Assembly: GCF_020521235.1 (NCBI RefSeq)
Contig: NZ_BLAY01000014.1
Span: 1-64,000 of the forward strand
DNA from: Microseira wollei NIES-4236
Lineage (GTDB): Bacteria; Cyanobacteriota; Cyanobacteriia; Cyanobacteriales; Aerosakkonemataceae
Length of the DNA: 64,000 nt
Reading direction: 5' to 3'
The position numbers and the translations under genes were made by a program. The notes under the pieces were generated by a model that saw only the letters and a list, made by a program, of their open reading frames with translations, searched no databases and had not been told where the DNA came from. This document shows, one piece after another, positions 1-8,196 of this stretch (position 1 is the first letter of the stretch; each line of letters begins with the position of its first letter).

Positions 1-94
1 ACCTCCAGACGCTGTGTAAGACTCAGACCGGATTTAGTTCCGGGTATCTAGCAATAGATACACCCAACAGAGCAACGGCGAATGAGACGCGAAG

Positions 95-117
95 CCCCAT
101 CCGCCTATGCGGTGGGG
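95..117. other. Short hairpin left of spkB
   Basis: A stem CCCCAtCCGC with a short loop and the arm GCGGTGGGG. Such hairpins occur at ends of IS200/IS605-type elements and in cyanobacterial interspersed repeats. No transposase is visible in the 207 bases before the kinase gene, so it may be an element end cut by the window edge. Function unknown. Confidence 0.35.
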
Positions 118-207
118 TACTTCACATTATCCCCAGAACTCAACAGAGAATCAGGATGCGTTGGCGCTTGCTGGGAAAGGAGGCAGATCGCGCTCGGCAA
201 GCGGGCA

Positions 208-1827
208 TTACCACAAGCCTCTTTTACCGCTGGGTCGTACCGTCATCCAATTTGTTTTCGCTAAAGCCAACTGCTCTTCTGTGAGTCTGGCGCCGGTGAG
301 ATTCGCTCCACACAGGTTTGCACCTCGGAGATTCGCATTGCTGAGATAAGCATAACTGAGGTCTGCTCCTCTCAAGTCTGCCCCTTCCAAATCGGCATAA
401 CTCAAGTAAGCCCTAGCCAAGTTGGCTTCTCGCAGAATCGCATAATTTAAACTTGCCCGCCCAAAATCGGCCTCGTATAAATTTGATCCAGTCAGATTTG
501 TTCTGTTTAATTTAGCTTGGTGGAAAATTGCTCCTGATAAAGTGGCCTTTTGCAGGTTTAATAGACTGAGATTTTGTTCGGCAAAGTCTCTTCTACCTTT
601 GGAATAGCCTGTTTGCACTTCTTGGGCATCTAATTTGCGCGGTATTCTGGTTTGTTTTCCGGGGGAACCGCCGCTGGCAATTGCGCTTCCTGTCGCGGCT
701 TTGGGGCGGTTAGCTCGATGTCCGGTAATTCCAGATTGAAAATCGGTTCCTTCTAAGCGGGTGCGCCTTGCCCGAATCGCCATTGCCGCCTTGACCACAG
801 AAGGTGTGGATTGGGAACCCCCGGAGATGCGACCCAATCCCCCAGACAGCATGTTGGATTTATTGGCATAGGGCTGGTAAATAGTAGAAGGTTGAGTTGC
901 CATTCCCTGAGCGAGGCTATCTAGATAAGGCTCCAAATCTAGCGCTCTGAGGACATCATTTGCCGACTGGTAGCGATGGCGAACCGATACTTCCAGCATT
1001 TTGCTCAATACGTCCTCCATATGCTTGCTGACTTGGACGTATTTTTGCCAGAGCATTTCTCCCGTTGCCGGATTGTATTCTAGGTCTTTGGGAGATTTGG
1101 CGCAAAGCAGGTAAACGCAAGTCACTCCCAAGGCGTAGATATCGCTGGCGTATACCGGACGCATTGCCATCTGTTCTGGGGGCGCAAATCCCGGAGTGCC
1201 GATGGCGTAAGCGGTTAGAGCGGTTTGATCTGATAGCGAAGCTGCCGTGTTGACTTGGTTTTTCACTGCCCCAAAGTCAATTAGAACCAGCTTGCGGTCT
1301 TGATGGCGACGAATCAAGTTAGCTGGTTTGATGTCCCGGTGAATCACCTGCTGGCTGTGGATGTATTCCAGCACAGGCAGCATCTCGCTGAGGAATTGTT
1401 TGACCCCCTCCTCGCTAAACGATCCGTTGAGTTTAACTTCCCGCTGGAGCGTCTCGCCTAGTATGTACTCCTGGACTAGATAAAATTGTTGATGGGTTTC
1501 ATCTTCAAAGTAATCCAGCAGTTGCGGGATTTGCGTATGACTGCCAATCCTTCCCAGGGTCTCGGCTTCGCGCTTGAACAACTCCCGCGCCATTTTAAAT
1601 ACCTGTGGCGTCGTCGCCGAGGGGCGCAGTTGCTTGATGACGCGAGACGGTTCACCCGGTAGACTCTCGTCTATGGCTAAAAATGTGGCTCCGAAGCCAC
1701 CTTGTCCCAAGGGTTTTCTCACCCGGTAGCGATCGCGCAGCAGCAGGTTGGAGCCACATGCCAGACACCGATCGACATGGTTCGGGTTTTCGGGATGGGA
1801 ACAGGCTGGATTTAAGCAATAGCTCAT
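208..1827 (-). CDS. spkB: Ser/Thr protein kinase with N-terminal Cys motif and pentapeptide repeats (SpkB-like)
   Basis: A eukaryotic-type serine/threonine kinase of 539 residues. It opens with a four-cysteine motif (C4, C9, C21, C24) that could bind zinc. The kinase domain follows, with a glycine loop LGQGGFG (about 40-46), catalytic lysine K65, HRD at about 163-165 and DFG in LVLIDFGAVKN. A basic linker leads to about 90 residues of pentapeptide repeats of A(D/N)Lxx type (for example ADLRGADLSYAYL). Cys motif, kinase and pentapeptides in this order are the architecture known for SpkB of Synechocystis. No transmembrane segment is apparent, so it is probably cytoplasmic. Its targets cannot be read from the sequence. 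The gene stands alone, transcribed away from pheT. Kinase is certain; the spkB name rests on architecture only. Confidence 0.88.
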   Translation of the reverse strand: MSYCLNPACSHPENPNHVDRCLACGSNLLLRDRYRVRKPLGQGGFGATFLAIDESLPGEPSRVIKQLRPSATTPQVFKMARELFKREAETLGRIGSHTQIPQLLDYFEDETHQQFYLVQEYILGETLQREVKLNGSFSEEGVKQFLSEMLPVLEYIHSQQVIHRDIKPANLIRRHQDRKLVLIDFGAVKNQVNTAASLSDQTALTAYAIGTPGFAPPEQMAMRPVYASDIYALGVTCVYLLCAKSPKDLEYNPATGEMLWQKYVQVSKHMEDVLSKMLEVSVRHRYQSANDVLRALDLEPYLDSLAQGMATQPSTIYQPYANKSNMLSGGLGRISGGSQSTPSVVKAAMAIRARRTRLEGTDFQSGITGHRANRPKAATGSAIASGGSPGKQTRIPRKLDAQEVQTGYSKGRRDFAEQNLSLLNLQKATLSGAIFHQAKLNRTNLTGSNLYEADFGRASLNYAILREANLARAYLSYADLEGADLRGADLSYAYLSNANLRGANLCGANLTGARLTEEQLALAKTNWMTVRPSGKRGLW

Positions 1828-2396
1828 TCAGCATCACTCGCTTCAAGTATCGGTTCAGCAGTCAATGAAGTGCCCTGTTTCCATTATCTGGGCAAGCATC
1901 AATAAATACAGTGCTATTCGTACAATCAATTCTTTAAAGAGTTGATGAAGTAGCACTAATAGGGATTTAACTGTTTTCTAAATCACCGAGTAATTACCCA
2001 CAGTGAAATTACTGAATAGGTTTCCTGATCGCATATAGAATGCCCAAAAGGATGGAATAATTAACAGCAAGCTCATGGCAGAGCAATTAACTTGTCATAC
2101 CACGCCTTGGGTGTAATTTAAAAGTCCTACCGCCAATCTAACAGTTCAGGTCAGTTAAATGCTACAGGAGCAGAGGGGCTATGGTGATGGGGAGATGGGG
2201 AAATCAGGGAGATGGGGAGATGGGGAGATGAAGAAGACTCTTGAAGTAGAAGTAATTTCTTCATCCCTATCTTCATCCCCCCCTCCATCACCTTCCCCAT
2301 CTCCCCTGCTCCCTACGCCCGCACAAGCAGCTCACCTCTCTCCCCGCTCGCGCAACTAATATAATCAGGTTTGTATTGGAAAATGCAAGCAAGTTA
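1828..2396. other. Intergenic region between spkB and pheT
   Basis: No gene is supported here. The left part is AT-rich and should hold the divergent promoters of the kinase and of pheT. The right part (about 2180-2313) holds a purine-rich run of GGGGAGAT units followed by a pyrimidine-rich run of CCATCTCCCC type, which could fold into a long imperfect hairpin in the pheT leader. Confidence 0.6.
2180..2313. repeat. GGGGAGAT repeat with complementary downstream arm
   Basis: About five near-copies of GGGGAGAT(G) at 2186-2232 are followed by GAAGAAG/CTTCATC segments and CCTTCCCCATCTCCCC at about 2290-2306. The arms are inverted relative to each other, giving a potential stem of several dozen bases just ahead of pheT. 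This is a low-complexity cyanobacterial repeat, but its place in a tRNA-synthetase leader leaves room for a regulatory effect. Confidence 0.5.
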
Positions 2397-4874
2397 ATGC
2401 GTATCTCTCTCAACTGGCTAAAGGAACTGGTCGATTTCACCGCAACGCCCCAAGAGTTGGCTGCAACGCTGACTATGGCTGGGTTTGAAGTGGAAGATAT
2501 TGAAGATCGTCGCACTTGGGCGCAAGGGGTGGTTGTCGGCAAGGTGTTGGACTGTCAGCCCCACCCCAATGCAGATAAACTGCGGGTTTGTCAAGTAGAT
2601 ATCGGGCAAAAAACGCCTTTAAATATCGTCTGCGGTGCCCCCAATGCCAGGACGGATATTTACGTGCCAATCGCTACGGTAGGGACTCACCTACCCAATG
2701 TCAATCTTACGATTCGGCCTGCGAAGCTGCGGGGCGTACCCTCTGAGGGGATGATCTGCTCCCTCGCCGAGTTGGGGCTGGAAAAAGAATCCTCTGGCAT
2801 TCATATTTTTGAGCCGGATTTAAAACTGGGCAGCGACGTTCGCCCGCTCCTGGGTCTGGATGATGTAATTTTAGACATTACTGCGACTGCCAACCGCGCC
2901 GATGCCTTGAGCATGGTGGGAATCGCGCGGGAGGTAGCAGCTTTGACTGGTGCCACCCTCAAGCTACCAGAAGCCCCAGAAATTATGGCAGGGGAGCTCA
3001 AGAGCAGGGGGGCTCAAGAGAAGACTGCTTCTGGTTTGGTGCTGAAAATTGAGGAGTCTCAAGCTTGTCCAGCTTACATTGGGACGGTGATCGAACAAGT
3101 TAAAATTGCTCCTTCTCCCGCTTGGTTGCAACAGCGGCTGACTGCTGCTGGGGTGCGACCGATTAACAATGTAGTCGATGTGACTAACTATGTGCTGTTG
3201 GAGTGGGGACAGCCGCTGCACGCTTTTGACCGCGATCGCTTATTAGGTATAGCAGGTACTGAAGATAAATCATCTAAACCCCTGACTATCGGCGTCCGCT
3301 TTGCTGCCTCTGGAGAAACCCTCAAAACCCTTGACGGTCAATCTCGCACCCTGCAACCACAAACTCTGCTAATTACAGCCAACAACCAGCCTGTAGCCCT
3401 TGCAGGCGTCATGGGCGGCGAGGAAACTGAAGTCCACGCCGATACCCAAAACTTGGTTCTAGAAGCCGCATTATTTGAACCAGTGGCAATTCGTCGCTCT
3501 GCACGCAGCGTCGGATTGCGGACTGAGGCATCTTCCCGCTACGAACGCGGCGTCAACTTCGCAGAATTGGAAGTCGCTTGTCGTCGCGCCCTGGGGATGC
3601 TCGTCGAGTTGGCAGGCGGGGTGCCCTTTGAGCAAAAAATTGCCGACGCCCGTCCTAACCAATCTGCCTGGAGTCGCTCGATCGAATTGCGCCTCGACCG
3701 GGTTAACCAGATTTTAGGGCCAATTGTCCTAGGCGATGATGTCGGCGAACTGCAACCGCCAGATCTCAACCGCATTATTACGGCTTTGGGATGTAAAATT
3801 GATAACAGCACAGATGAAAAAGTTTGGCAGGTAACGGTTCCCCCTTATCGCTATCGCGACTTGGAGCGGGAAATCGATTTAATTGAAGAAATCGCCCGTC
3901 TTTACGGTTACGATAATTTCTGCGATGATTTGCCGCAAGAAACAGAAGCAGGCTATCTTTCCATTGACCAGGAACTGACGCGGAAATTGCGAGAAGCTTT
4001 CCGCGCCGCCGGACTAACGGAATTAGTGCAATACTCCCTGGTTAAACCGGGTGGGGATAAACAAATTGCCCTGGCAAATCCTTTGTTTGCCGAATACTCG
4101 GCCTTGCGAACCGATTTGATCTCCGGATTGATCGATGCGTTTCAGTATAATTTGGAACAAGGCAATGGGGCGTTGAACGGGTTTGAAATTGGTCGGATTT
4201 TCTTTTGCGATGAAGATGGTTTAATGGAAGCCGACGCGATCGCAGGGATTTTGGGAGGCGATCGCACAGTCGGTCGCTTTCCGCGGGGCGGACGGGAACA
4301 ACCCATGTCTTGGTTTGAAGCGAAGGGCGTTCTTGAAAGCGTATTTCGCCGACTAAATTTAGCAGTAGAATATCAACCGGATCGCCGCGATCCGCGCTTA
4401 CATCCCGGACGTACTGCGTCGCTGTGGGTGCAAGGTAACCGATTGGGAACGTTTGGACAACTGCATCCCCAGTTACGTCAAGAACGAGGTTTACCAGATG
4501 CGGTTTATGCGTTTGAACTCGATCTGGATGTATTGCTGGACTCGCTGGATGGAGAGGAAAATCTGACGCCTGCATTCCGTGCTTATTCCACTTTCCCAGC
4601 ATCGGATCGGGATATTGCCTTCTTTGCACCGACCCAGGTGTCGGTGGCGGAATTTGAACGGGCGATATCTAAAGCTGCTGGCACTTTACTAGAGTCGGTA
4701 GAAGTGTTCGATGAATATCGCGGCGAAAACGTTCCAACTGGACAGCGGAGTTTGGCATTTCGGATTGTATATCGCGCCAGCGATCGCACTCTCACCGACG
4801 CCGATATCGAACCCGTCCATCAAAAAGTACGGGAAGCGTTGGTTGATAAGTTCAATGTCAATCTTAGAAGCTAA
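2397..4874 (+). CDS. pheT: Phenylalanyl-tRNA synthetase beta subunit
   Basis: Beta subunit of the cytoplasmic heterotetramer that attaches phenylalanine to tRNA-Phe; it carries tRNA-binding and editing parts, while the catalytic centre is in PheS, which is not in this window. The ATG at 2397 gives the family's usual start [14 protein letters not shown]; an upstream in-frame TTG at 2376 adds only seven residues. The order is classical: an N-terminal tRNA-binding OB fold (about 40-150), the B3/B4 editing region (about 210-410, with [10 protein letters not shown]), the B5 domain, a catalytic-like core without class II activity, and a C-terminal FDX anticodon-binding domain (about 735-825, [11 protein letters not shown]). 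Length (825 aa) is normal and the frame is intact. A heptamer array begins right at the stop codon. Confidence 0.97.
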   Translation: MRISLNWLKELVDFTATPQELAATLTMAGFEVEDIEDRRTWAQGVVVGKVLDCQPHPNADKLRVCQVDIGQKTPLNIVCGAPNARTDIYVPIATVGTHLPNVNLTIRPAKLRGVPSEGMICSLAELGLEKESSGIHIFEPDLKLGSDVRPLLGLDDVILDITATANRADALSMVGIAREVAALTGATLKLPEAPEIMAGELKSRGAQEKTASGLVLKIEESQACPAYIGTVIEQVKIAPSPAWLQQRLTAAGVRPINNVVDVTNYVLLEWGQPLHAFDRDRLLGIAGTEDKSSKPLTIGVRFAASGETLKTLDGQSRTLQPQTLLITANNQPVALAGVMGGEETEVHADTQNLVLEAALFEPVAIRRSARSVGLRTEASSRYERGVNFAELEVACRRALGMLVELAGGVPFEQKIADARPNQSAWSRSIELRLDRVNQILGPIVLGDDVGELQPPDLNRIITALGCKIDNSTDEKVWQVTVPPYRYRDLEREIDLIEEIARLYGYDNFCDDLPQETEAGYLSIDQELTRKLREAFRAAGLTELVQYSLVKPGGDKQIALANPLFAEYSALRTDLISGLIDAFQYNLEQGNGALNGFEIGRIFFCDEDGLMEADAIAGILGGDRTVGRFPRGGREQPMSWFEAKGVLESVFRRLNLAVEYQPDRRDPRLHPGRTASLWVQGNRLGTFGQLHPQLRQERGLPDAVYAFELDLDVLLDSLDGEENLTPAFRAYSTFPASDRDIAFFAPTQVSVAEFERAISKAAGTLLESVEVFDEYRGENVPTGQRSLAFRIVYRASDRTLTDADIEPVHQKVREALVDKFNVNLRS

Positions 4875-4985
4875 TTGCTAATGGCTAATTGCTAATTGCT
4901 AATTGCTAAAAATTTTACCCATTAGCCATTAGCCATTAGCCATTAGCCATTAGCCATTAACCATTAGCCATTAGCCATGACCTAT
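4871..4985. repeat. Heptanucleotide arrays (TTGCTAA then CCATTAG types)
   Basis: Tandem 7-bp units: about five of (T)TGCTAA/TGGCTAA type, a short spacer with AAAATTTTACCC, then about eight units of CCATTAG. The two arms are near reverse complements, so the transcript could form a hairpin. These are the short tandemly repeated repetitive sequences known from filamentous cyanobacteria. Confidence 0.9.
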
Positions 4986-4990
4986 TACCT

Positions 4991-5260
4991 ATGCCTAAAT
5001 ACGTGATGTGGGGAAGTTATTGCGAGGATGTCCTGGAAAAAAGGGCGCCTTACCGACAAGATCATTTAGATGGACTTGCCGCCCAGAAAGAATCCGGTGT
5101 TTTAATTACGATTGGCCCTACCAAAGATGTTACTAAAGTCTTTGGTATTTATGAAGCCGATAGCGAAGACACCGTGCGCCAGCTGGTCGAAAATGACCCT
5201 TATTGGCAAAACGGCATTTGGACAGAATACGAAATCCGCGAGTGGATTCAAGCAATTTAG
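4991..5260 (+). CDS. YciI-like (YCII-related) domain protein
   Basis: An 89-residue protein with the compact ferredoxin-like fold expected of the YCII-related family. It starts MPKYVMWGSYCEDV and has the family's pattern of an N-terminal strand, an arginine-rich helix (KRAPYRQDHLDGLAAQ), a glycine strand (GVLITIGPT), a helix after SEDTVRQLVENDPYW, and the final strand with EIREW. Family members are small dimeric cytoplasmic proteins, often of unknown role, some linked to chlorinated or muconolactone-type substrates. The protein is intact and complete. It lies between two heptamer arrays and has no obvious partner. The substrate cannot be inferred. Confidence 0.75.
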   Translation: MPKYVMWGSYCEDVLEKRAPYRQDHLDGLAAQKESGVLITIGPTKDVTKVFGIYEADSEDTVRQLVENDPYWQNGIWTEYEIREWIQAI

Positions 5261-5450
5261 CAATTGGTAATGGGTAATTGGTAATGGGTAATTGCTAATT
5301 GCTAATTGCTAATTGCTAATTGCTAATTGCTAATTGGGTTAACAGGCTTTTGCCGCCTTGACAACTACCTATTACCCATTACCAGTACCGCTTGATGTAA
5401 CTAGCAACTTGCGTTATTAGCAATTAGCCATTAGCAATTAGCCATTCTGC
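5258..5450. repeat. Heptanucleotide arrays around the uvsE 3' end
   Basis: Runs of TTGGTAA, TGGGTAA and TTGCTAA units at 5258-5337, a second short run of TTACCCA/TTACCAG at 5368-5386, and a third of TTAGCAA/TTAGCCA type at 5417-5446. The last run enters the 3' end of uvsE and provides its final codons. Confidence 0.85.
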
Positions 5451-6353
5451 CCGCAATTTGTCAATTGCTTGTTCTTTAAGTTTGGCTTCTACTTCGATCC
5501 AGGGGGCGTTGCGGTAAGCGCTGGGCATCACTGTTATTAAGTCGCTGTGGCGCTGATCGTTGAATGATTCCATCCCGTTAGAGATGTGTACTAATTGCCA
5601 TTGTGGATTGGGCCAAGTTGTGCTTGCTGCTGCTAGCATTTCGGCTATGCTGGGATGTTCGTAAGTGTCTAAATGTTCGTGAATAACGTGGTGGTGGGCG
5701 TCAAATACCATCGGTACGCCTGCGGCGCGGCAAATTTCCAGAATTTCTGCGGCGCTGTAGGCGTATTCGTCGTTTTCTAGGGCTAGACGGGAGCGGATGT
5801 TCTCCGGTAAATTGCGGATAACGCCGATCAGTCGTTCTGCCCGATCTGACTTGCCTCCGTGTATTTCCATAACTGCCCAGGGCGATCGCTCTAATCCCAA
5901 CATGTCAAATATACGGGCATGTAGCCCTAAAATCTTGATGCTGTTCTCGATCACATCGGGTTTATCCGAACTTAGCACCACAAATTGATCCGGGTGAACC
6001 ACGATCCGGATACTTAGATCTTTGGCACGATCGCCTGTTTGTGGCAATTGTTGCGTAAATTCACTTAAAATATCCTCGCCTAAAGGATCGTCGGCAAAGG
6101 GGAATAAGGCAGAGGTGATGCGATATAAGCGAATGTTGTGGGTGTGGCAAAATGCGATCGCATTGTTGAGCCGTTTCAGGTTTTCTGCATACAATTCTCG
6201 CAGTACCCGCTGTTGTTCTGGTGGTTCTAAGCTCAACAGTCGCTTGCGGGTTAGTGCTTTATAACGGACTTGATCCGACGCCGTAATGCAGACTAACCCT
6301 AATTTTGGTACTGTACTAACCGGGGACTTGGAAGCGATCGCGATTGTGTTCAT
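5424..6353 (-). CDS. uvsE: UV-damage endonuclease UvsE/UvdE
   Basis: UV damage endonuclease of the TIM-barrel UvsE family, which nicks DNA 5' of cyclobutane dimers, 6-4 photoproducts and some other lesions in alternative excision repair. The 309-residue protein begins, after a short tail, with KLGLVCITASDQVRYK, the characteristic strand 1. Metal and DNA-contact segments are visible: NLKRLNNAIAFCHTHNIRLYRITSALFPFADDP, RIVVHPDQFVVLSS, EIHGGKSD, LALENDEYAYS, MVFDAHHHVIHEHL and QLVHISNG. These supply the histidines and acidic residues for the metal cluster. Length matches bacterial homologues. The last codons (ANG) lie within a heptamer array, so the natural C-terminus may have been slightly altered. 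It is a single gene, not in an operon. Confidence 0.95.
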   Translation of the reverse strand: MNTIAIASKSPVSTVPKLGLVCITASDQVRYKALTRKRLLSLEPPEQQRVLRELYAENLKRLNNAIAFCHTHNIRLYRITSALFPFADDPLGEDILSEFTQQLPQTGDRAKDLSIRIVVHPDQFVVLSSDKPDVIENSIKILGLHARIFDMLGLERSPWAVMEIHGGKSDRAERLIGVIRNLPENIRSRLALENDEYAYSAAEILEICRAAGVPMVFDAHHHVIHEHLDTYEHPSIAEMLAAASTTWPNPQWQLVHISNGMESFNDQRHSDLITVMPSAYRNAPWIEVEAKLKEQAIDKLRAEWLIANG

Positions 6354-6385
6354 TGCTGGGCGTCTTGGGATAAAAAACTGATATT

Positions 6386-6499
6386 ATATCAAATCCGGTT
6401 GCATCGGAATAATTAGCTTTCTTGCTAATTGCTAATTGCTAATTGCTAATTGCTAATTCCCCCTACAGGTCGTAATTCCGATGCAACGGTCAACGATAT
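6386..6499 (+). repeat. MITE-like palindromic element, copy A
   Basis: Starts ATATCAAATCCGGTTGCATC and ends GATGCAACGGTCAACGATAT, so the two ends are imperfect inverted repeats of about 25 bp. The interior holds TTGCTAA heptamers and the block CCCTACAGGTCGTAATTCC. Four more copies lie at 11632, 15188, 17414 and 22852. No coding capacity, so it would depend on a transposase in trans if mobile. Confidence 0.85.
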
Positions 6500-6526
6500 T
6501 ACTCGTAGGACTTAGGCACAACGATC

Positions 6527-6575
6527 CTAGAAACCGGGTTTCTGTGTAGATTTCAGATAAACCCGGTTTCTTTGG
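6527..6575. repeat. GAAACCGGGTTTCT paired repeat
   Basis: GAAACCGGGTTTCTG, about 15 bp of spacer, then AAACCCGGTTTCTTTGGCG. The motif is self-complementary. Similar pairs occur at about 7630-7700, 17630-17650, 24766-24832, 26370-26432 and 37183-37225, often followed by a GGCG or GCGTAAG tail. Confidence 0.75.
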
Positions 6576-6591
6576 CGATAAAAAACTGATA

Positions 6592-6810
6592 TTACTCGTT
6601 TTCGACTTTTTTGAGCGATTCTGGTTTATGAGCGGCTTCTTTGCCTGTTTTGTCGCTAACGACGAGGTATTCTGGATTATCTTCACTGGCGGCGACATGG
6701 TGTCCTTTGATATCTGTGGGGGATGTTAGCTTTTTCTTCACCGTGCCGGTTGTAGTGCCTTGTGCGGTGTTCCACTCTACTTGGTCACCTTTTTTGAATT
6801 CGTCTGCCAC
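6592..6810 (-). CDS. DUF2945 (hypervirulence-associated TUDOR-type) protein
   Basis: A 72-residue basic protein, beginning MADEFKKGDQVEWNTAQGTTTGTVKKKLT and ending in a lysine-rich stretch. The pattern GDxVxWxTxxGxxxGxVxxKLT followed by ASxxxPxYLVxSDKTGKxAAHKPESL is that of the DUF2945 family, a small SH3/Tudor-like beta barrel. Family role is unsettled; members are single-domain cytoplasmic proteins, sometimes stress-associated. The start ATG at 6810 is preceded by AAAGAACAGGAGGTAAACC, a good ribosome-binding site. Single gene with no operon partner. Confidence 0.85.
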   Translation of the reverse strand: MADEFKKGDQVEWNTAQGTTTGTVKKKLTSPTDIKGHHVAASEDNPEYLVVSDKTGKEAAHKPESLKKVENE

Positions 6811-6910
6811 GGTTTACCTCCTGTTCTTTAAGTATTTTCCCACTTGTTACATTGTGTTAAGCCAAACCGAGACAAACATCAGTCGAAATATAGATTTGAG
6901 CAAGAGGGCA

Positions 6911-6956
6911 TTAAGCATACCAATTACCAATTACCGATTACCCATTACCAATCCCT
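6911..6956. repeat. Heptanucleotide array (TTACCAA type)
   Basis: Five to six units of ATTACCAA, ATTACCGA or ATTACCCA just upstream of the gene at 6993. The array lies in its probable promoter or leader region. Confidence 0.8.
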
Positions 6957-6992
6957 AGTAAAATATCCCCAGTAATTCTTTCCTTGGTTGCC

Positions 6993-7298
6993 ATGCCTTC
7001 TGAAACTACTCCAGATCTTCAAACGACTACAGGTGCAGATGCGATTGATGTTGCGATCGCCAACGGCATCGACTTCGACGGTTCTCCGATTCCAGCAGAA
7101 AAACTAGACCTCTACAATCAGGTGATGGCGCTAGAAGCAGGACGCCAGCGCAGTGGGGTGAGTAATACGATGCGATCGCGCATTGTTCGCATCGGTGCCA
7201 AGCACATTCCCCAAGATCAACTCAATCAAAAGCTAATAGATGCTGGCTTTGCGCCGCTGAAAGACAAAGAAATTGCCTTCTTTTATGGCGGCAAGTAA
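6993..7298 (+). CDS. Conserved cyanobacterial-type hypothetical protein
   Basis: A protein of 101 residues if it starts at the ATG at 6993; a TTG at 6984 would add three. The N-terminal 20 residues are polar and probably disordered. The rest looks like an all-helical domain: DAIDVAIANGIDFDGSPIP, KLDLYNQVMALEAGRQRSGVSNTMRSRIVRIGAK, then DQLNQKLIDAGFAPLKDKEIAFFYGGK. No signal peptide, no membrane segment and no catalytic motif is visible. HIP1 sites and codon use match the neighbours, so it is a resident gene. It is followed by a hairpin that may end the transcript. Function unknown. Confidence 0.75.
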   Translation: MPSETTPDLQTTTGADAIDVAIANGIDFDGSPIPAEKLDLYNQVMALEAGRQRSGVSNTMRSRIVRIGAKHIPQDQLNQKLIDAGFAPLKDKEIAFFYGGK

Positions 7299-7332
7299 CA
7301 GCAACAAATAAACAAATTTCACTTTAAAACTA

Positions 7333-7356
7333 GACGGCAGGGAAATTTCTGCCGTC
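7333..7356 (+). terminator. Probable terminator hairpin
   Basis: Perfect 8-bp stem GACGGCAG/CTGCCGTC with an 8-base loop, followed by ATGGATTTTT. It lies 35 bases after the stop of the gene ending at 7298. The T-run is short and delayed, so termination efficiency is uncertain. Confidence 0.55.
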
Positions 7357-7740
7357 ATGGATTTTTATGAAGTAGAGGCGAGTTTTATCAACAACTTTTA
7401 CCAGCAACAGATACCTTTAGGACATATTTCTTGTGGGGTAGGCATCCTGCCTGCCAAAGAGATTCTTTGTTGAAGAGGTCTAATAAACCCGCCCGTCCCG
7501 TGGGATAGCAAGTACATAGGACGTGATATTAAAAAAGTTAAAATAATCAACCTCCCATTACCTTTCCAAGGTAAACTAATTTTTGCTAAAGTTACAAGTT
7601 TTCTCCCCAGGATTTACCAACGACGAATTTAGAAACCTGGTTTTTGCCCAGATATCTGGTGCTAAATCGACGATTTTTCCCAAAAACCCGGTTTCTTGGC
7701 GTCAGTCCCGATCGTTCAATATCCCCTAACTAAAAAAACC
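7357..7740. other. Intergenic region with interspersed hairpins
   Basis: No gene seen. It carries a GTGGGGTAGGCATCCTGCCTGCC palindrome at about 7432-7456 (related copies at about 17833, 17880, 27112 and 60886) and a GAAACCTGGTTT/AAACCCGGTTTCTT pair at about 7630-7697, directly upstream of the symporter operon. Confidence 0.6.
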
Positions 7741-8001
7741 ATGAATCAAAACAACAAACAAGCTTATTGGCGAGCCAATATAGCGTTGATTCGCAACCTA
7801 CTGCTGATCTGGGCTGTGGTTTCATTTGGATGCAGTATTTTACTGGTTGAACCTCTGAATAACTTGAAGTTTGGTAGCCTTCCTCTGGGTTTTTGGATAG
7901 CACAACAAGGGTCAATTTACTTGTTTGTGGCGCTAATTTTTATCTATGCTTACAAGATGGACAAAATTGACCGTAAATATCTGAAAAATAAGGATAATTA
8001 A
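7741..8001 (+). CDS. DUF4212 small subunit of a sodium/solute symporter
   Basis: An 86-residue membrane protein starting at the ATG at 7741 (MNQNNKQAYWRANIALIRNLLLIWAVVSFG); in-frame upstream codons to 7696 are not conserved-looking. Two hydrophobic helices are evident at about 18-38 and 55-78, with FGSLPLGFWIAQQGS between them, which is the hallmark of DUF4212. DUF4212 proteins are encoded directly upstream of SSS-family permeases of the ActP-like type and are regarded as their small subunit. That arrangement is present here, with the permease starting about 195 bases later. The gap contains heptamer arrays. Cytoplasmic membrane location is expected. Confidence 0.88.
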   Translation: MNQNNKQAYWRANIALIRNLLLIWAVVSFGCSILLVEPLNNLKFGSLPLGFWIAQQGSIYLFVALIFIYAYKMDKIDRKYLKNKDN

Positions 8002-8010
8002 CGCAAGTTG

Positions 8011-8150
8011 CTGGCTAATAGCTAATTGCTAATCGCTAATTGGCAAGCGCAGTAATATAGCCAGGACTGACGCAAAAAAACCGGGTGTCTAGCCTCTGTT
8101 ATTTCCATTAGCCATTAGCCATTAGCCATTAGCCATTAGCCAGCCGCATC
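8011..8150. repeat. Heptanucleotide arrays inside the symporter operon
   Basis: TTGCTAA-type units at 8014-8041 and six CATTAGC units at 8107-8143, separated by AGGACTGACGCAA and an ACCGGGTGTCT fragment of other repeat families. The arrays separate the DUF4212 gene from its permease. Confidence 0.8.
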
Positions 8151-8196
8151 CTGGAAACAAAAGTTGAAGACAAAGTTCGTGTTTTGAGGTTTAATA